Assembly: GCF_905475465.1 (NCBI RefSeq)
Contig: NC_062244.1
Span: 1,128,501-1,192,500 of the forward strand
Origin: Pieris napi
Taxonomy: Eukaryota > Arthropoda > Insecta > Lepidoptera > Pieridae
Direction: 5' to 3'
DNA length: 64,000 bases
This document shows, piece after piece, positions 46,005 to 57,905 of the stretch. Both the position numbers and the translations under genes were made by a program. The notes beneath the pieces are model-generated. The model ran no database searches. It had not been told where the DNA came from and was given only the letters and a program-made list of their open reading frames with translations. Numbering within the stretch: the first letter of the stretch is position 1; every line of letters begins with the position of its first letter.

Positions 46005-46650
46005 AGCTAAGAATGGGACCGTCCGAGAGAAGAAAAGTGCTCAGGGCAAAGAGATGGTGGGCTGATGACATATATACATATATCCCAGCACGAATTGCTG
46101 TGTCAGTGTCTCGGTATGGACTGCGGGGCGCAGTGGAGAGCTGGAGCACTGAGACGCGCCGACCCGTAATAACAATTAGCTATGTAAAACATTAAATTAA
46201 TGTAATTTTAACAATTTTTTTTTGAAATGGATTACTTGGCTTGCGATAAAATATATCGTGTAAATTTCAAATTTCAAAGTCATAAAATGAATTCAAAGTG
46301 TCAAAAATTGGCTATGTTTGGATTTTTTTTCTATCGAGCGAAGTTATTTAAATCGTGTATCGATCTTTCAAAATGGATACATAAACTACTTAACTCCACC
46401 ATATATTTTTTCTATTTCCCTACTTCAAGAAATGATAACGAAAAATGGAAAGAAACAATGTACTTTTTTGGAGTTAGGCGACCATATAGGCCCTTAATAG
46501 AAATACCAGGAAAAGACTGGCAGACTATTGGCACAGAGATCCATCTGGATTGGGTTGGAGGGGCTATATCCACAGCTTAACATTTTACTACTAACATTTG
46601 AAATGTTAATTAAATTAATATGGAAATAAAATAAAGATTTATTATTATTA
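46005..46650 (+). mobile_element. RTE-like LINE C-terminus split by an insertion
   Basis: 46010-46075 encodes the KRWWADDIY-type motif; 46505-46580 encodes DWQTIGT then, one frame over, IWIGLEGLYPQL, the DR..W..LEEAY.QQ end of RTE RTs. About 430 bp of AT-rich sequence lies between, so the LINE was interrupted or scrambled. AATAAAATAAAG near 46626 may be its poly-A end. Confidence 0.5.
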
Positions 46651-47012
46651 TATAGCTAATAATATTATGATAAATATTCTCACAGTTTTGAAGATTTATA
46701 TTTAATTTAATGGGTCAGATGCTATATTTAGTGCGAGTTCAAATTTTATGTAAAATACAACTCAAGAGTCACTCGTGGGAATTTCGGCGCATCACTATTT
46801 AAAATATATAAAATATTGGATACGCGATAGTGATGTTAATATGTCGATAAAGTCATGTATGCATTTCGTATAACTGTTGATTCTTGTAAGTTTATCTGTC
46901 ATATTTAAATATTATCCGATTCCAATATCACATATATACAGGTCTAACTACAGGTGTATGGTGTAACTGCAGGTACACACAAATATTTTTATTATTTTTA
47001 GTTTTATAGAAC

Positions 47013-47165
47013 AGGGGGCAAACGGGCCTCAGGAGGCTCACTTGATGTCAAGTAATACCACCGCGCATGGACACTCTTAATGACAAAGGGCTTGTGAGTG
47101 CGTTGCCGGCCCTTTAAGAATTGGTACGCTCTTTTCTTGAAGGACCCTAAGTCGAATTGGTAAAT
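47013..47165 (-). repeat. CR1-like LINE 3' tail
   Basis: GGGGGCAAACGGGCCTCAGG, ACTTGATGTCAAGTAATACC, GAGTGCGTTGCCGGCCCTTT, GGTACGCTCTTTTCTTGAAGG. Confidence 0.8.
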
Positions 47166-47350
47166 ATACAGTATTTACAACCTACAGAATAATAATTAAA
47201 AATATATATACTAAAACTAATTTAAAAAGTTTGGTCCCTGTGGCAGCAAATTTCCTTTCTGTATTGCGATACTTATTCGTCGAGGAAACCACCAGCTCTG
47301 GTGTCACCGGTACTATCAACCTACACTTCGACCACAACCTACGCCAATCG
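47166..47350 (-). repeat. LINE family D tail
   Basis: ATACAGTATTTACAACCTA, TTTGGTCCCTGTGGCAGC, TGTATTGCGATACTTATTCG, CCAGCTCTGGTGTCACCGG. Confidence 0.65.
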
Positions 47351-47694
47351 AAGAGAATTTACTCTTACTGAAAATACACAGTCTACCCATTTTCAACTAG
47401 ACTTTCGCTTCTCGATTTCCTAATCGCTTTTACAGCTGATAAATTTTCCCTCTTAAATAGTGCATACCTATATTGTGAAACTTTGATGTTACTATTTTAA
47501 TGATTTTGACAATAGATTTATCGATATAAGTACAACAATATTTCACTGAGATCGAGTGGAACCGACGCGCCGTATATCGAGCCCGAGCGCCACCGAACGT
47601 CATATACCGAATTACCTAAAGATTGGGGCATACTGGGTCCAGTAACAGTAATTTTGTAAGAGATATAGAGTGTCAAGCCAATTTTACTTGTCTT

Positions 47695-47975
47695 AATATC
47701 CTTTTACCCCTAGATGGGGCAGAGTGAGTCTCCATCGCGTTCGGTCTTGAGCCTCGTATTTTACCTCGCTCCAAGTCTTTCCAGCTCTAGTAGCCTCATC
47801 TGTAAGCCAGGTTTGCTTGGAGCGGCCAAGCTTCCGCTTTTCTTGGGGGTTTCAATCAAGCGCCTGCTTGGGGATATGATTGGAAACTCTTCGGAGTGTA
47901 TGGCCCATCCATTTTCACTAGCGTCACTGATCTGCTGGCTAATTTGTATGTCAAGGCGCTGAGCAGGCATCAATT
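47695..47975 (-). mobile_element. RTE-like LINE ORF fragment
   Basis: The minus-strand frame includes MPAQRLDIQISQQISDASEN, a proline/serine block, then KQTWLTDEATRAG and a W-R-L-T-L-P-H-L-G end shared with the fragment at 11050. Confidence 0.55.
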
Positions 47976-48239
47976 GTTATTTTACTTATATTTATAATTT
48001 CAATGCCCAATGGTATATTTCATATATTTGCTCGTAGGACGAAGGAAAACATCGTAAGGAAACCGACAGGCCGAGCACCAGACTCTAAAGACACTTGTCT
48101 AGCTTTGGGTTAATTTCTCGGTGAAAGGTCTACTGATCTTATAATTAACCAAAGGTTTAGATAATTATGTCTGTCCCATGGAATACAAATATCAGTTTCA
48201 ATTTACAAGCATTAACTAGTGTTAACCGAGTACAATGTT

Positions 48240-48480
48240 ATTTTTTATAGGAGAGGCCGGTCACTGGTTTACGGTTGTGTTGCCTGCCTTTGATGGAATG
48301 GTACGCTCTTCTTTGAAGGCTCCTAAGTTGTATCAGTTCTACAATAAGTAAGCTGGTTTCACAGATATGAGGCGCGGCGGAAACTGCCTGAATAGCGCGT
48401 TGTAGTGGTACGCGCCCAGGTGTTGGTTTGTGATTTTGTCTATTTATTTGCACCTATTGTGTCCCCAGATTAACGTCAGA
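48240..48480 (-). mobile_element. CR1-like LINE ORF end
   Basis: Minus-strand frame has HICETSLLIVELIQLRSLQR and HSIKGRQHNRKP, the degraded FLKGRQRT terminus of this family. Confidence 0.6.
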
Positions 48481-48681
48481 GCGACTGCTGCGATTCTTCG
48501 ACCGAATGGTGAATATCTACCTCGCCCCACGCTACGTTAGTATGAGGTTATAACTGAAAATTCCGTGATTTTCCACATTTTCAGTAAGGATTCACTTCTC
48601 CCACTAACGAACTGAGTCGATTGGATATATGCTGGATAATTCAATAGTGCGGAGGTTTTTCTGGACCAGATTTAAGACATA

Positions 48682-48855
48682 CAGTGTATAACGTCATTCG
48701 TTATAACGAAAAGCTCTCTATAACTAAAAATTAATTAAATGTGTTTGGTTTAACACAAACTCCATACATTAATTCTTCCTTCCCTATAACGATACCTCTA
48801 TATAACGAATAAAAATGCTGGTTCCCGTGAAATTCGTTATAAAGAGTTTACACTG
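48682..48855. mobile_element. Tc1/mariner/pogo-type MITE, 174 bp
   Basis: CAGTGTA at the left and TACACTG at the right are flanked by TA on both sides (48680-48681, 48856-48857). ATTCGTTATAACGAAAAG inside the left end and GAAATTCGTTATAAAG inside the right are typical of pogo/Tigger-like termini. No transposase. Confidence 0.7.
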
Positions 48856-48913
48856 TATGTCCAAAAGTACTTTGACTACATGGTAACTGATACGTTGTTG
48901 TTAAGAAAAAACC

Positions 48914-49123
48914 AGTTGCGCTACAACCTTTTTAGGTCTGGGCCTCAGATTTCTGTATCTGTTCCATGATCATTTGTCAATGTAATAGGCAAGTAGGTGA
49001 TCAGCCTGCTGTGACCTTCGCCGGTTTCCTCTCGATGTTTTCCTTCACCATTCGAGGAACTGTAAAATGTGCACATAGACAGAAAGTCCATTGGTGCATA
49101 GGCAGGGATCGAACCTGCTAGCT
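48914..49123 (-). repeat. SINE family A
   Basis: GCGCTACAACCTTTTTAGGTCTGGG to AGGGATCGAACCTGC; the head is truncated after the B box. Confidence 0.8.
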
Positions 49124-49524
49124 AAAATAACCTATTATTATTAAAAATGAATTAAAAAATACCTAAATAACTAATTAAATTATGATAACAACTCTTCTAT
49201 CCAAGCAAATCATTGAAGTATCATTTAAATATCTCATACGCGCCCATTTCCATTCCGTCCGCAGACTGAAAGTAGGAAAAATATTTTTCCATTTAAAATA
49301 AGTTTACGGAAAGCTCATATATTTGCCTTACCTATTAAAGCTCGAAATCGCTATTTTATTAATGGTTAGTTATATATGTCCTTAAAGTTTTCCTAACATA
49401 ATTTTATATTCAATTTTCCACTATTACTGTTATATTAAGTGTATACTCTCGATCGATGTTAACTATGTACATCAATCAGACAACTTCTGGTTTCACCTTC
49501 TGCCCAGGGAAGCTCTCCAGTTTC

Positions 49525-49812
49525 ACTAGAATACTGTTCCCCAACGTGGGGGGCAATTTCATTGTTAAGGGGGGGCTATTCTATTTTTTTTTAATAACTT
49601 TCGTAATTTCAGTTTTTCATTACATGTTTTGAGTATCTACTTACTGTTTGTTAACAAATTCCAAGTAATTTCTTCGTGAAACCTATCATTTAAGTTTCTT
49701 AAGTAAGCAAAACAATTTTAGGTATTCAAAATTAGGTATGTTACATGGGGGGGGGGGGATAGGGAGGCTAAGGTGGGGCATGGCACAAAATAGGTTGAGA
49801 AACACAGCTTTA
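49525..49812. mobile_element. possible hAT-type MITE
   Basis: Left CTGTTCCCCAACGTGGGGGG and right GGTTGAGAAACACAG (complement CTGTGTTTCTCAACC) resemble hAT ends of the CAGTGTTTCTCAAC type. A G12 run sits at 49748-49759. The 8-bp target duplication is not convincing. Confidence 0.35.
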
Positions 49813-50004
49813 GAAACATCTACATATTACTCGTAGGACCAAATATTCACTTATGTCAGAGTCACAGCTAATTAGGTAATTTTCTACTCATGAACGTTAA
49901 AAAATAACTATATGATTAATTTACATTTTATGCCAGTTCTCTAATTAAGGGCGTATAACAAGAATAAAAATGTTATATTACCACATAAAAATAAATAAGT
50001 AAAT

Positions 50005-50279
50005 CAGTGGCACTACAACCTTTTTAGGTGTGGGCCTCAGATTTCTGATCATGATCATATGTCAATCTAATAGAAAAGTAGGTGATCAGCCTCCAGTGAC
50101 ACACGCCGTGTACTTATTAGGTCTAAGGCAAGCGAGTTTCCTCACGATGGTTTTCTTCACCGTTCGAGCGAATTTTAAATGCGTACATAACAAAAAAGTC
50201 CATTTGTGCACAGCCGGGGTTCGAACCTACGACCTCAGGGATGAGAATCGCACGCTGAAACCACTAGGTTGACACTGCT
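50005..50279 (-). repeat. SINE family A, full length
   Basis: From CAGTGGCACTACAACCTTTTTAGG to GGTTGACACTGCTC, with all body blocks. Confidence 0.85.
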
Positions 50280-51003
50280 CATATCACCACATACATAATA
50301 CAATAATTTAATGAGTTAAGTAGGTATATGTTATACTCAGAGTCCTTCATTTAAATCAATAGAAATTACTCATGTACGTAAAAGTGTAATGCAGCGAATT
50401 AATTAATAATTAGTTACCCACTGATTTAAGTTAACAATAAAAGAAGATTATGGTCAATTTATTTATATACTAGACTTAGTAAAGATTAGCTCTTAGTAAG
50501 AGTTATTATTAATGGACTAGGAAATATTTATAAGGGAAATAAAACGCCAGTACAAAATTTCCCATACCTACACTCTTACCAATAACGTTCAACATACGTG
50601 AAAAAACGTAGAAAATCTACGTAACGTGAATCCCAGCCAATGGTAGGTTCAATACCCGATCGGTGACCAGAACCTATTGAGCCCCGAACGCTGCATTTGT
50701 GTGCCGAAGTACCCGGGAATTGGGTTGAATGAGCTCTCTATCAGAGGTCACTGTGCTCTGGTTATTCGTAACAAGTGCGAATGGCGTGCTCTGATTGGTT
50801 GATCGGTTCTGCGCGATTGGGCGCGCGCATACCCGATATAGGTATTGCCTATCGATACCGTATCAATACGTAATATATGTTGGATTAGTTCGATGGCTAT
50901 AATTTCAAGTTAATAAGGCTAGCGATGATTTATTTTCTAAAGAGGCTGTGTGTTCGATTTTTGAATTAGCAATCGTTTTAGAACACTAAGGCTTATACAC
51001 TAG
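50280..51003. other. unassigned DNA
   Basis: 50630-50880 is less AT-rich (GTACCCGGGAATTGGG, CTGATTGGTTGATCGG, GCGCGATTGGGCGCGCGC) with several inverted CCAAT boxes. No gene or repeat is recognised. Confidence 0.35.
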
Positions 51004-51239
51004 ACAGCGTGCGACTCTCCCCTGAGGTCGTATATTCGATCCCCGGTGCACCAACAGACTATATCTTTGTGCACATTTAACATTCGCTCAAACGGTCAAA
51101 ACGTGAGAAAACCGACTTGCCTTAGACCCAAAAAGTCGCCGTGTATCAGGCACAGAAGATCACTTGCCTATTAGATTGACAAATCATGACCCAGATATAT
51201 AAATCTGAGGCCCAGACCTAAGAAGGTTGTAGCGCTACT
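51004..51239 (+). repeat. SINE family A
   Basis: GACAGCGTGCGACTC (head truncated), GATCCCCGGTGCACC, TTCGCTCAAACGG, then AAGGTTGTAGCGCTACTT. Confidence 0.8.
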
Positions 51240-52050
51240 TTTAAAACACACTTGTAGACTGATGATCAACATTTTAATGATACCCTAAAGGTACTGGCTA
51301 CTGCCCCATGTGGGTAAAACCGTAATGATCGTAGAACAATGTCGGATTTGAAAAAAATCCAAAATCCACTTTTCATCATATTTGGATACTATATTCACTA
51401 AATATTATGGCTACATTAAAAAAAAACCATGTGTTTTAAATTTCAAATTAATCAGTCGGTAAAGTGACGGATTTGATAGAAACATGTGATTTTCTAGAAA
51501 ACTGTGTTATTTAATGTTATTATTTCTATTTTGTTTCAAAACAAACCCTTTTGTTTGCTTGTATGCCAATTTTCATAATAACAGAATATGAATTAAAATA
51601 GTTATGACAAAAACTAACATGATTATTTTATTTTGAAATGGCTGCCCTGTAAAGTTTACTATTTGTCAGATCCGTCACTATTCTACCACTATGACGAAAT
51701 CTATATTATTTGGACGTTAACTGTCTGTCACCGTATGTACTTATAATATTGTTGGTTGGTTGTGTAATAAAGCGTCATTTAAAAAGGTTTTAGTTGCAAC
51801 TTCTAAAATATTTTCCACAATATCGAATACGAAACGCAATATAAAACGCGGCATACTCAACTAAAAAGCAATCGTGTTAATGGAATTTCAATTTAACAGC
51901 AAAGTTAACTAGAAATCCGAGCGGCAATATCGCGACGTCACTCGCAAGATACATCTACACTGAAAATTTTCTTTCAGTCTGTATTTTCCGATCCGGTTTA
52001 ACTTTGACCACATTGTCGGGAGAAAACATAATAGTCTAGCACAAATTTAT
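51240..52050. other. unassigned DNA
   Basis: 51330-51740 carries the phrase TGTCGGATTTGA / GTGACGGATTTGATAGAAAC / TCAGATCCGTCACTA, short internal inverted similarity that may be transposon debris. No gene. Confidence 0.3.
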
Positions 52051-52053
52051 CCC

Positions 52054-52400
52054 CACATGGAGTACTGTTCTCACCTCTGGGCTCTCCAGTACCAGCTCAT
52101 TCCGCTTGACCATGTTCAACGAAGAGCGATTCAAATCGTCGAGTCACTTTCCGACTAATACCTGCAGCTGAGTTTCATTATCGGAAGTCAAGGCGGAACA
52201 TAAAATACTATCCGTAACACCTCGACGTCCGTCGTTCCGCAACTGAGCGTTTTTAAGGCAGTTTATGCCACGCACCACCACTGGAAGCAGCTGCCCACTG
52301 AAATATTTTCGACTTCCTTCAAGAAAAGAGCGTACTTCTTAAAAGGCCGGCAGCGCGCTTGCGAGCCTTCTGGCAGTGTAAGTGTCCCAAGCAGAATTTG
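52054..52400 (+). mobile_element. CR1-like LINE ORF2 C-terminus plus 3' tail
   Basis: MEYCSHLWALQYQLIPLDHV, QRRAIQIVESLSD, stop, then frame-shifted HLDV-type and LPTEI segments, then TTCTTAAAAGGCCGGCAGCGC and the usual 3' tail. The best preserved RT C-terminus of this family in the window, still a pseudogene. Confidence 0.8.
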
Positions 52401-52404
52401 TTGG

Positions 52405-52455
52405 GAAATACTTGTTGCCGGCCTTTTAAGAATTGGTACGCTCCTTCCTTCTCTA
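52405..52455 (-). repeat. CR1-like LINE 3' tail, inverted next to the previous one
   Basis: ACTTGTTGCCGGCCTTTTAAGAATTGGTACGCTCC. Confidence 0.65.
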
Positions 52456-53149
52456 CATAGTTGTGATTTTCTTATTACTCAATAGGCTTTCGTTCTCTCC
52501 CGTATATTTTAATATTATATAAATAAAGTCTTATTTAGTATTTAATTTACCCAAACATTATAAATAATGAATGCGTACAGTTACACAACGCTTATATTTT
52601 AAAAAGTCTTCACCATCTGCCGTCATTCCGCTGTTAATTATGAACTCATCTTCAGTGTTCTGCCAAGTTCAAAGTTGACCAGATATACGCAGGTTATAAT
52701 TTTTTTGAAAATTTTAAATTCCAATTTAGTTTAAAAACAGTAATTACTAAGTAAACCAGTGGCGAAGTTATAGTGCATATCGGCGCGTTGCAGGCGGTAA
52801 AAAGAAAAATACATAAAGACGACAGCGGGTGGGGGTAACGGGTTGCCCCCCTAGGGTATGGGGCATCTATCCGAGGTGCTAGCTCTTAGGTGGATGTACG
52901 GTATTACGAACTTATTGATCTGACGTACTTTGTAAGGCTACAGTGGCCTTAATTTAAAAATAGTTAAGTTTAAAAATTTTAACGTATTAACTTGTGATTT
53001 TTTACGATTTTACTTCTGGTTTGCGGATCGAGTTCTCGGGTTCCAATCCGAGTGAGTGACTTAATTAATATTTGAAGTTTTCTATGAATTATATCAATGG
53101 TAGTTCTTAGTTAAGACGTTAGTGGTGTTTAATCTTCACCATGCGCTTG

Positions 53150-53500
53150 CGTTTCTCAATAATCTACTCGTATTGGGTAAATAGGGTATTTAAGGCTCAA
53201 AAAATGTATTAGAGCAATTTATGGAGCAAACTATATTGATAGTTGCGTACCTTTGTTTAAGAAGCTTAAAATGTTATCTCTTCCCTGTTTGTATATTTTA
53301 GAAATGTTCCTATTTGTTTACAAAATCGTAAATATGTTTAGGTCAACGGGAATAGACTTGGGGAGAAATTGGCTATGCCAAAAATGAATCTGGAATTGTA
53401 TAGGAAAAACACGTTTTGTATGGATAAAGTTTATAATAATTTACCAAAAACGTTTAAAGATCTTCCGCCTACGAACTTTTGAGCCCACCTAATAGTTCGT
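53150..53500 (+). mobile_element. non-LTR RT C-terminal pseudogene
   Basis: Translation gives FKAQKKCIRAIYGANYIDSC, VPLFKKLKMLSLPCLYILEM, FLFVYK, a pattern from the RT thumb/C-terminal region of Jockey-like elements, with several stops after it. Confidence 0.65.
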
Positions 53501-53682
53501 ACATGTACCTTCTTGAAGACGAAATAAATTAGTAGCTATTGATCATATATTAATATTATTGATAGCATTGAGATGATTGCAATTTTATTGTTAATCCTAC
53601 GGCTATAAATTATAACAAAAGCAATTTTACTATATAGCCAAAGAAATACATAATATATACAAAAAGGTTAAAATCTAGTTAA

Positions 53683-53960
53683 TCTAATATATAAAATTCT
53701 CGTGTCACAATGTTCGTTCCCATACTGTTCCGAAACGGCTTGACCGATTCTTATGAATTTTTTTATGCATATCTTTCAAACGCCTTAGAGATAAGTGGTG
53801 ACCACACCAAAAAAAAAAAAAATACATACAACCCCTAATTTTCACCCGTCTACGATCAACCCCTATTTTTTATTATAGAAGATAGTTATTTTTATTGAAC
53901 TAAAAAAATGTTTCCCAGAAATAATATACATGGCAAAACAACGTATGCCGGGGCAGCTAG
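53683..53960 (+). mobile_element. non-autonomous Helitron-like element
   Basis: Sits between A and T: A, TCTAATATATAAAATTCTCG ... TGCCGGGGCAGCTAG, T. The short TGCC-GG-GGCA stem just before CTAG fits a Helitron 3' hairpin. Same family as 11238-11548, opposite orientation. Confidence 0.7.
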
Positions 53961-54283
53961 TTGTTTTATGAAATTGTCAAAATGGTGTGTGGTGATTACT
54001 TTCCAGTCTAATAGGCAAATAAAAAATGCTATTCTATTGACAGACATGCATATTTAAATGTGAAAATCTGTCACATTAGACAATGCAGACATTTAATCCT
54101 TTTGTGAATGATTAAAGAAGCACAATGTGTGAACGTCATGGTGTGTGGAGATGTTTAAAATGACATTACTTGTTTCACGCCTATGCATAGATTTGAAAGT
54201 TTGGTAATCGTTCCTGGTTAATGAGCCTTGGTTTAATGAGATTCACAGTGTTTTTATTTGGATATAAAACAAAAGAAAAGAGA

Positions 54284-54557
54284 GCAGTGTTGGCCTAGTC
54301 GCTGCAGCGTGCGGCTCTCATGTTGTCGTAGGTTCGATCCCCGGCTGTGCACCAATGGACTTTCTATGTGTATATTTAATATTATAAAAATTATAAAATT
54401 CGCTGGAACGTTGAAGGAAAACATCGTGAGAAAACTGGCTTGCCTTAGACCCAATAATATGACGACGTGTGTCACGCACAGGAGGTTGATCACCTATTTG
54501 CCTATTCAAATGATCATGAAACAGATACAGAAATCTGAGGCCCAGGCCTAAAAAAAA
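54284..54557 (+). repeat. SINE family A, full length
   Basis: GCAGTGTTGGCCTAGTCGC head, TAGGTTCGATCCCC B box, TGTGTATATTTAATATTAT with a small insertion, GGCCCAGGCCTAAAAAAA end. Confidence 0.85.
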
Positions 54558-54791
54558 GACGAATTTTTTCTTTCTTATTCATTTTAGCAGGCTTTTAGCT
54601 TTTTGAATAAAGTAATAACCGCTACCCATGGACAATTGCTAGCGGGTGTGGAGCCGATCTTTCTGTGAATGTGCAATGGCTGTAATTTGGCGCCTCATCA
54701 TCCGTTTCGTGATGATGGATGACCAGTAGAGTGCATCTCCAATGTATATCAAATTATACCGTATATGTTGATGATTTATGATATTTTACTG

Positions 54792-54900
54792 CTGCCCATG
54801 GACACACATTTCCAGAAGGCTCGCAAATGCGTTGCCGGCCTTTTAAGAATGTGTACACTCTTTTTTTAAAGAACCCTAAGTCGAATTGGTTCGGAAATTC
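54792..54900 (-). repeat. CR1-like LINE 3' tail
   Basis: GCCCATGGACACACATTTCC, AAATGCGTTGCCGGCCTTTT, ACCCTAAGTCGAATTGGTTCGG. Confidence 0.75.
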
Positions 54901-55500
54901 TTTATTAAATTTCTAAAAACTGCATTAAGAAACAGTTGTGGAAAAACTGGCTTTATTATTATTAAAAAATCATAATATGCTCTAACGCAAACGTGGAATA
55001 AATAAACGAGAAAGCATTCAAGCCTTTCTGTCTATTTACGAATGATTCGGGCAAGCACAAGTATATTACCCAACCCGTTATAGACAGTTATTGATGATAA
55101 TGTTAGAATGTTGGCACTGCGCATCACTCGTCATCAGTGATGTCTATATTTAGTTTTATGAGTTCAATATATTTTCCAGCGTTTTGACTAATGTTAAACG
55201 TGGATATCCTATTACACTATACGGTCTGTAGCTTAGAGCTTATAGGTCAAGTCCCGAGGTCATACTCTTGCTCCTTCTTCTTTCACTATCGGGTGAGGGG
55301 GTTCAGTAATCTGACAGAATGCTGTCCACGTCCATAAAAGATGGGGAGATATTGTCACAAACATGATGGGAAATTTGCGGCAATGAAAGGTATGGAGAAA
55401 AGTGGGAAGGTCTTTGGCACTTGGCAAGTGGATGAGGAGCTGGTGCTATATATAATATCGTTAGAATAAGACCTATTACTGTTAATACTTTCACTTGGAT
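54901..55500. other. unassigned DNA
   Basis: No recognised repeat or exon; a 63-codon minus-strand frame (55303-55494) has no family features. Confidence 0.3.
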
Positions 55501-55845
55501 AAAAGGATTTATTTATTTAAATCAAGTGTACAATCATACATAATATTATATCTATCTTTAAGTAACAAACTCTTTTATATAAAATGTATGACAATTTAGG
55601 TAAAATAACAATTAAAATATATACAATATACATACAAGATAAAATTAAAATATCAGAAATTTTTGTTAAGCAGAAAAAAAGTACCACATCAGCGGATTAG
55701 GTACGAGATAGGCACTTAACAATGCTTTCTTTAAAACTGATCAGCCCACTTCCGAATATATCCAGCTCCGAGAAAGTACTGTTTAATCCGTTATAATCGC
55801 GAAGAATTCGAAAGAGAGGTGGCTGAACACCTAGGTTGGTTTATG
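55500..55845 (-). mobile_element. LINE-like ORF end plus 3' UTR, possible
   Basis: The minus-strand frame from about 55848 to the TAA at 55697 reads NLGVQPPLFRILRDYNGLN, STFSELDIFGSGLISFKE, SIVKCLSRT, stop. The LDIFxxxLxxFK pattern resembles C-termini of some LINE polyproteins, and the AT-rich 200 bp after the stop would be its UTR. A host 3' exon is not excluded. Confidence 0.4.
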
Positions 55846-55849
55846 CAGA

Positions 55850-56650
55850 CGGAATTTGGATTTTTTTTACGTAATTTTCTTTATTGATATTATCAGAAGC
55901 ACAATATGGGGAACTGTCATAAAATGTGCCAGGGCACACGTTGATTTATGACTCATTGACTATGAGCAGAAACCCTGAATCGAAGTAAGACGTAAGGTCA
56001 AATAATATAAGGTCAAATCAACATAGATTTTGAGGAACCCATAACTAGGAGCGTTATGAACCATAAACATTGTCTTTTGTTTTTTTTCCTGATTGACACT
56101 AAGTCGTGCATGCTTGTAATTGATATTTTATATAATATTTTCTCTGTGTGTGTCTGTATGTGTAATGGTATAGAATCTTGTCGTCATTGCGTGAAACTTG
56201 TCTAATTCATGAAGTAGTCAATACAAACTATGACTAAAAACCCAATTACATTAAATAGATTTTTTAGACACAATTAGCGCTAAATCTGGACTCTAGAACT
56301 TACCTTAAAATTTCCTCCATTCCTTATTTAATTATTTAAGTATATTATTATTATAATAACGTTGTTATTTAGCTTATACAAATTTATGTAAAGACAAAAA
56401 TATAACCCTTATTTAAATTAAAGCAATATAATTAAATTAAAGCAAAGTTTAAGAGCGTAATCGATAACGCATCGGCAGCGCCCGCGCATGATTTGTGTCG
56501 CACAGGTGCAGACGCAAATATCGTTTGGTTTCACTCGCAATTGGCATTTTGGGTGTACTTCTCAAACTGTTTAATCGTTATTAATAATATAGCTGATGAA
56601 CGCTTTTCATTTCTTCTGAAATGGAAGTAATCTTCGTACCTATATTACAC
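55850..56650. other. unassigned AT-rich DNA with one CpG pocket
   Basis: 56455-56560 (ATCGATAACGCATCGGCAGCG, CGCAAATATCGTTTGG) is CpG-richer than its surroundings; no gene seen. Confidence 0.3.
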
Positions 56651-56656
56651 GAAATA

Positions 56657-57025
56657 GCAGCGTGCTTAGTGGCTTCAGCGAGCGACAATCAGGTCGTGTG
56701 TTTGAATCCTGACTGCACCAATGGGGGTTTCTGTCTATGTGACTAAAAAATCACCTCCCTGATTAAGAAAATAGTCATCAAAGAAATATACTATATGATG
56801 CCAAAATCCATATTCCTACCTCTGTTTTTTTTAATATAAAAAAACTACAAAACCCTTACAAAGCCAGCCAACTGCTGTATATATGTATGATTTAGTTATT
56901 AACACTTCGTTGCAAGTACACAGAAATACAGTTAAACAGCACACACAAAACAGTGCACAGCCGGGGCTTGAACCTACCACCTCAGGAATGAGAGTCGCTC
57001 GCTGAAGCCACTAGGCCAACTCTGC
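56657..57025. repeat. two SINE A head fragments in inverted orientation
   Basis: 56657-56744 (plus: GTGCTTAGTGGCTTCAGCGAG, TGTTTGAATCCTGACTGC) and 56951-57025 (minus: GCACAGCCGGGGCTTGAACC to CTAGGCCAACTCTGCT), about 200 bp apart. Confidence 0.7.
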
Positions 57026-57249
57026 TTATTTTTTTGTTATAACTCACAAATTTACAATCGAAGAATTGGTATTTTGTATTTAACTTGTGTGCTAATGGTA
57101 TCGGGTCATTCCAGTTAAGTCTGTCTGAATAATTCATAGACATAGACATTACATTTATTACTAACGAAACACACACAGAAACACACAAAACAATAATTAT
57201 AATCAAAAAAGAAAAATAACATTTTTTTTTAAACATTTAAGGTACATTT

Positions 57250-57480
57250 TAATTGTGTAATGTGTGTGTGTGTGTTCTGGTTGTAATTGGCCCTGGCTCA
57301 GAATGCTGTGGAGCAGACGTGTTCCACAGCGCTGGTCATTCTGCCAGAGACTACAACAGTTAGTTTGCACAGTAATATAAAATATTAATGTTTGAGAAAC
57401 TGCAATCATAAGTTGAGCCCCGTCGATAAATCTATGAAAATGAACGTCGCTCTTAATGTACTGGAATGCTTTCATGATCT
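57250..57480 (-). repeat. LINE fragment (family E) with SDVHFHRF segment
   Basis: 57290-57360 is the reverse of 3650-3735. The minus-strand frame upstream reads MKAFQYIKSDVHFHRFIDG, like the NDVHFHGYLEG of the CR1-like copy at 32700, suggesting a rearranged CR1-like LINE. A (GT)n run is at 57260-57274. Confidence 0.55.
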
Positions 57481-57774
57481 GCTATACAGGGACCGACTGA
57501 ACATTTAACTAATGCGAAAAAGACGGATGTTATTTGTCTAAAGTTTATCTTTATTGCTTCTTGATCTTTTATATGAAATATCCAGAAATAAAACATTTAA
57601 ATTTAAACAAAACCTTGTTTTTATTAACGGATTTCAAAAGGTTATTACTTCGACGTGTATTTTTTTGACTAGACGTTTAAAAAATATAAAAAAACGTACA
57701 CTTTGGGATATTTAGTTTATAACGTATTTATAATATTCTTAATCTATATAGTACTAATAATAATAATAATAAAA

Positions 57775-57905
57775 AATGGATAACTATACTAAAATAAATC
57801 TACATTTAAAGCTGGCATTTCCTCGCTGTATTGCGATACTTATTCGTTGATAAAAGCACCAGCTCTGGGATCACCGGATCTACCAGGCGCCAACTTAAAT
57901 CTTTA
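57775..57905 (-). repeat. LINE family D tail
   Basis: CATTTCCTCGCTGTATTGCG, TTGATAAAAGCACCAGCTC, TACCAGGCGCCAACTTAAAT. Confidence 0.65.
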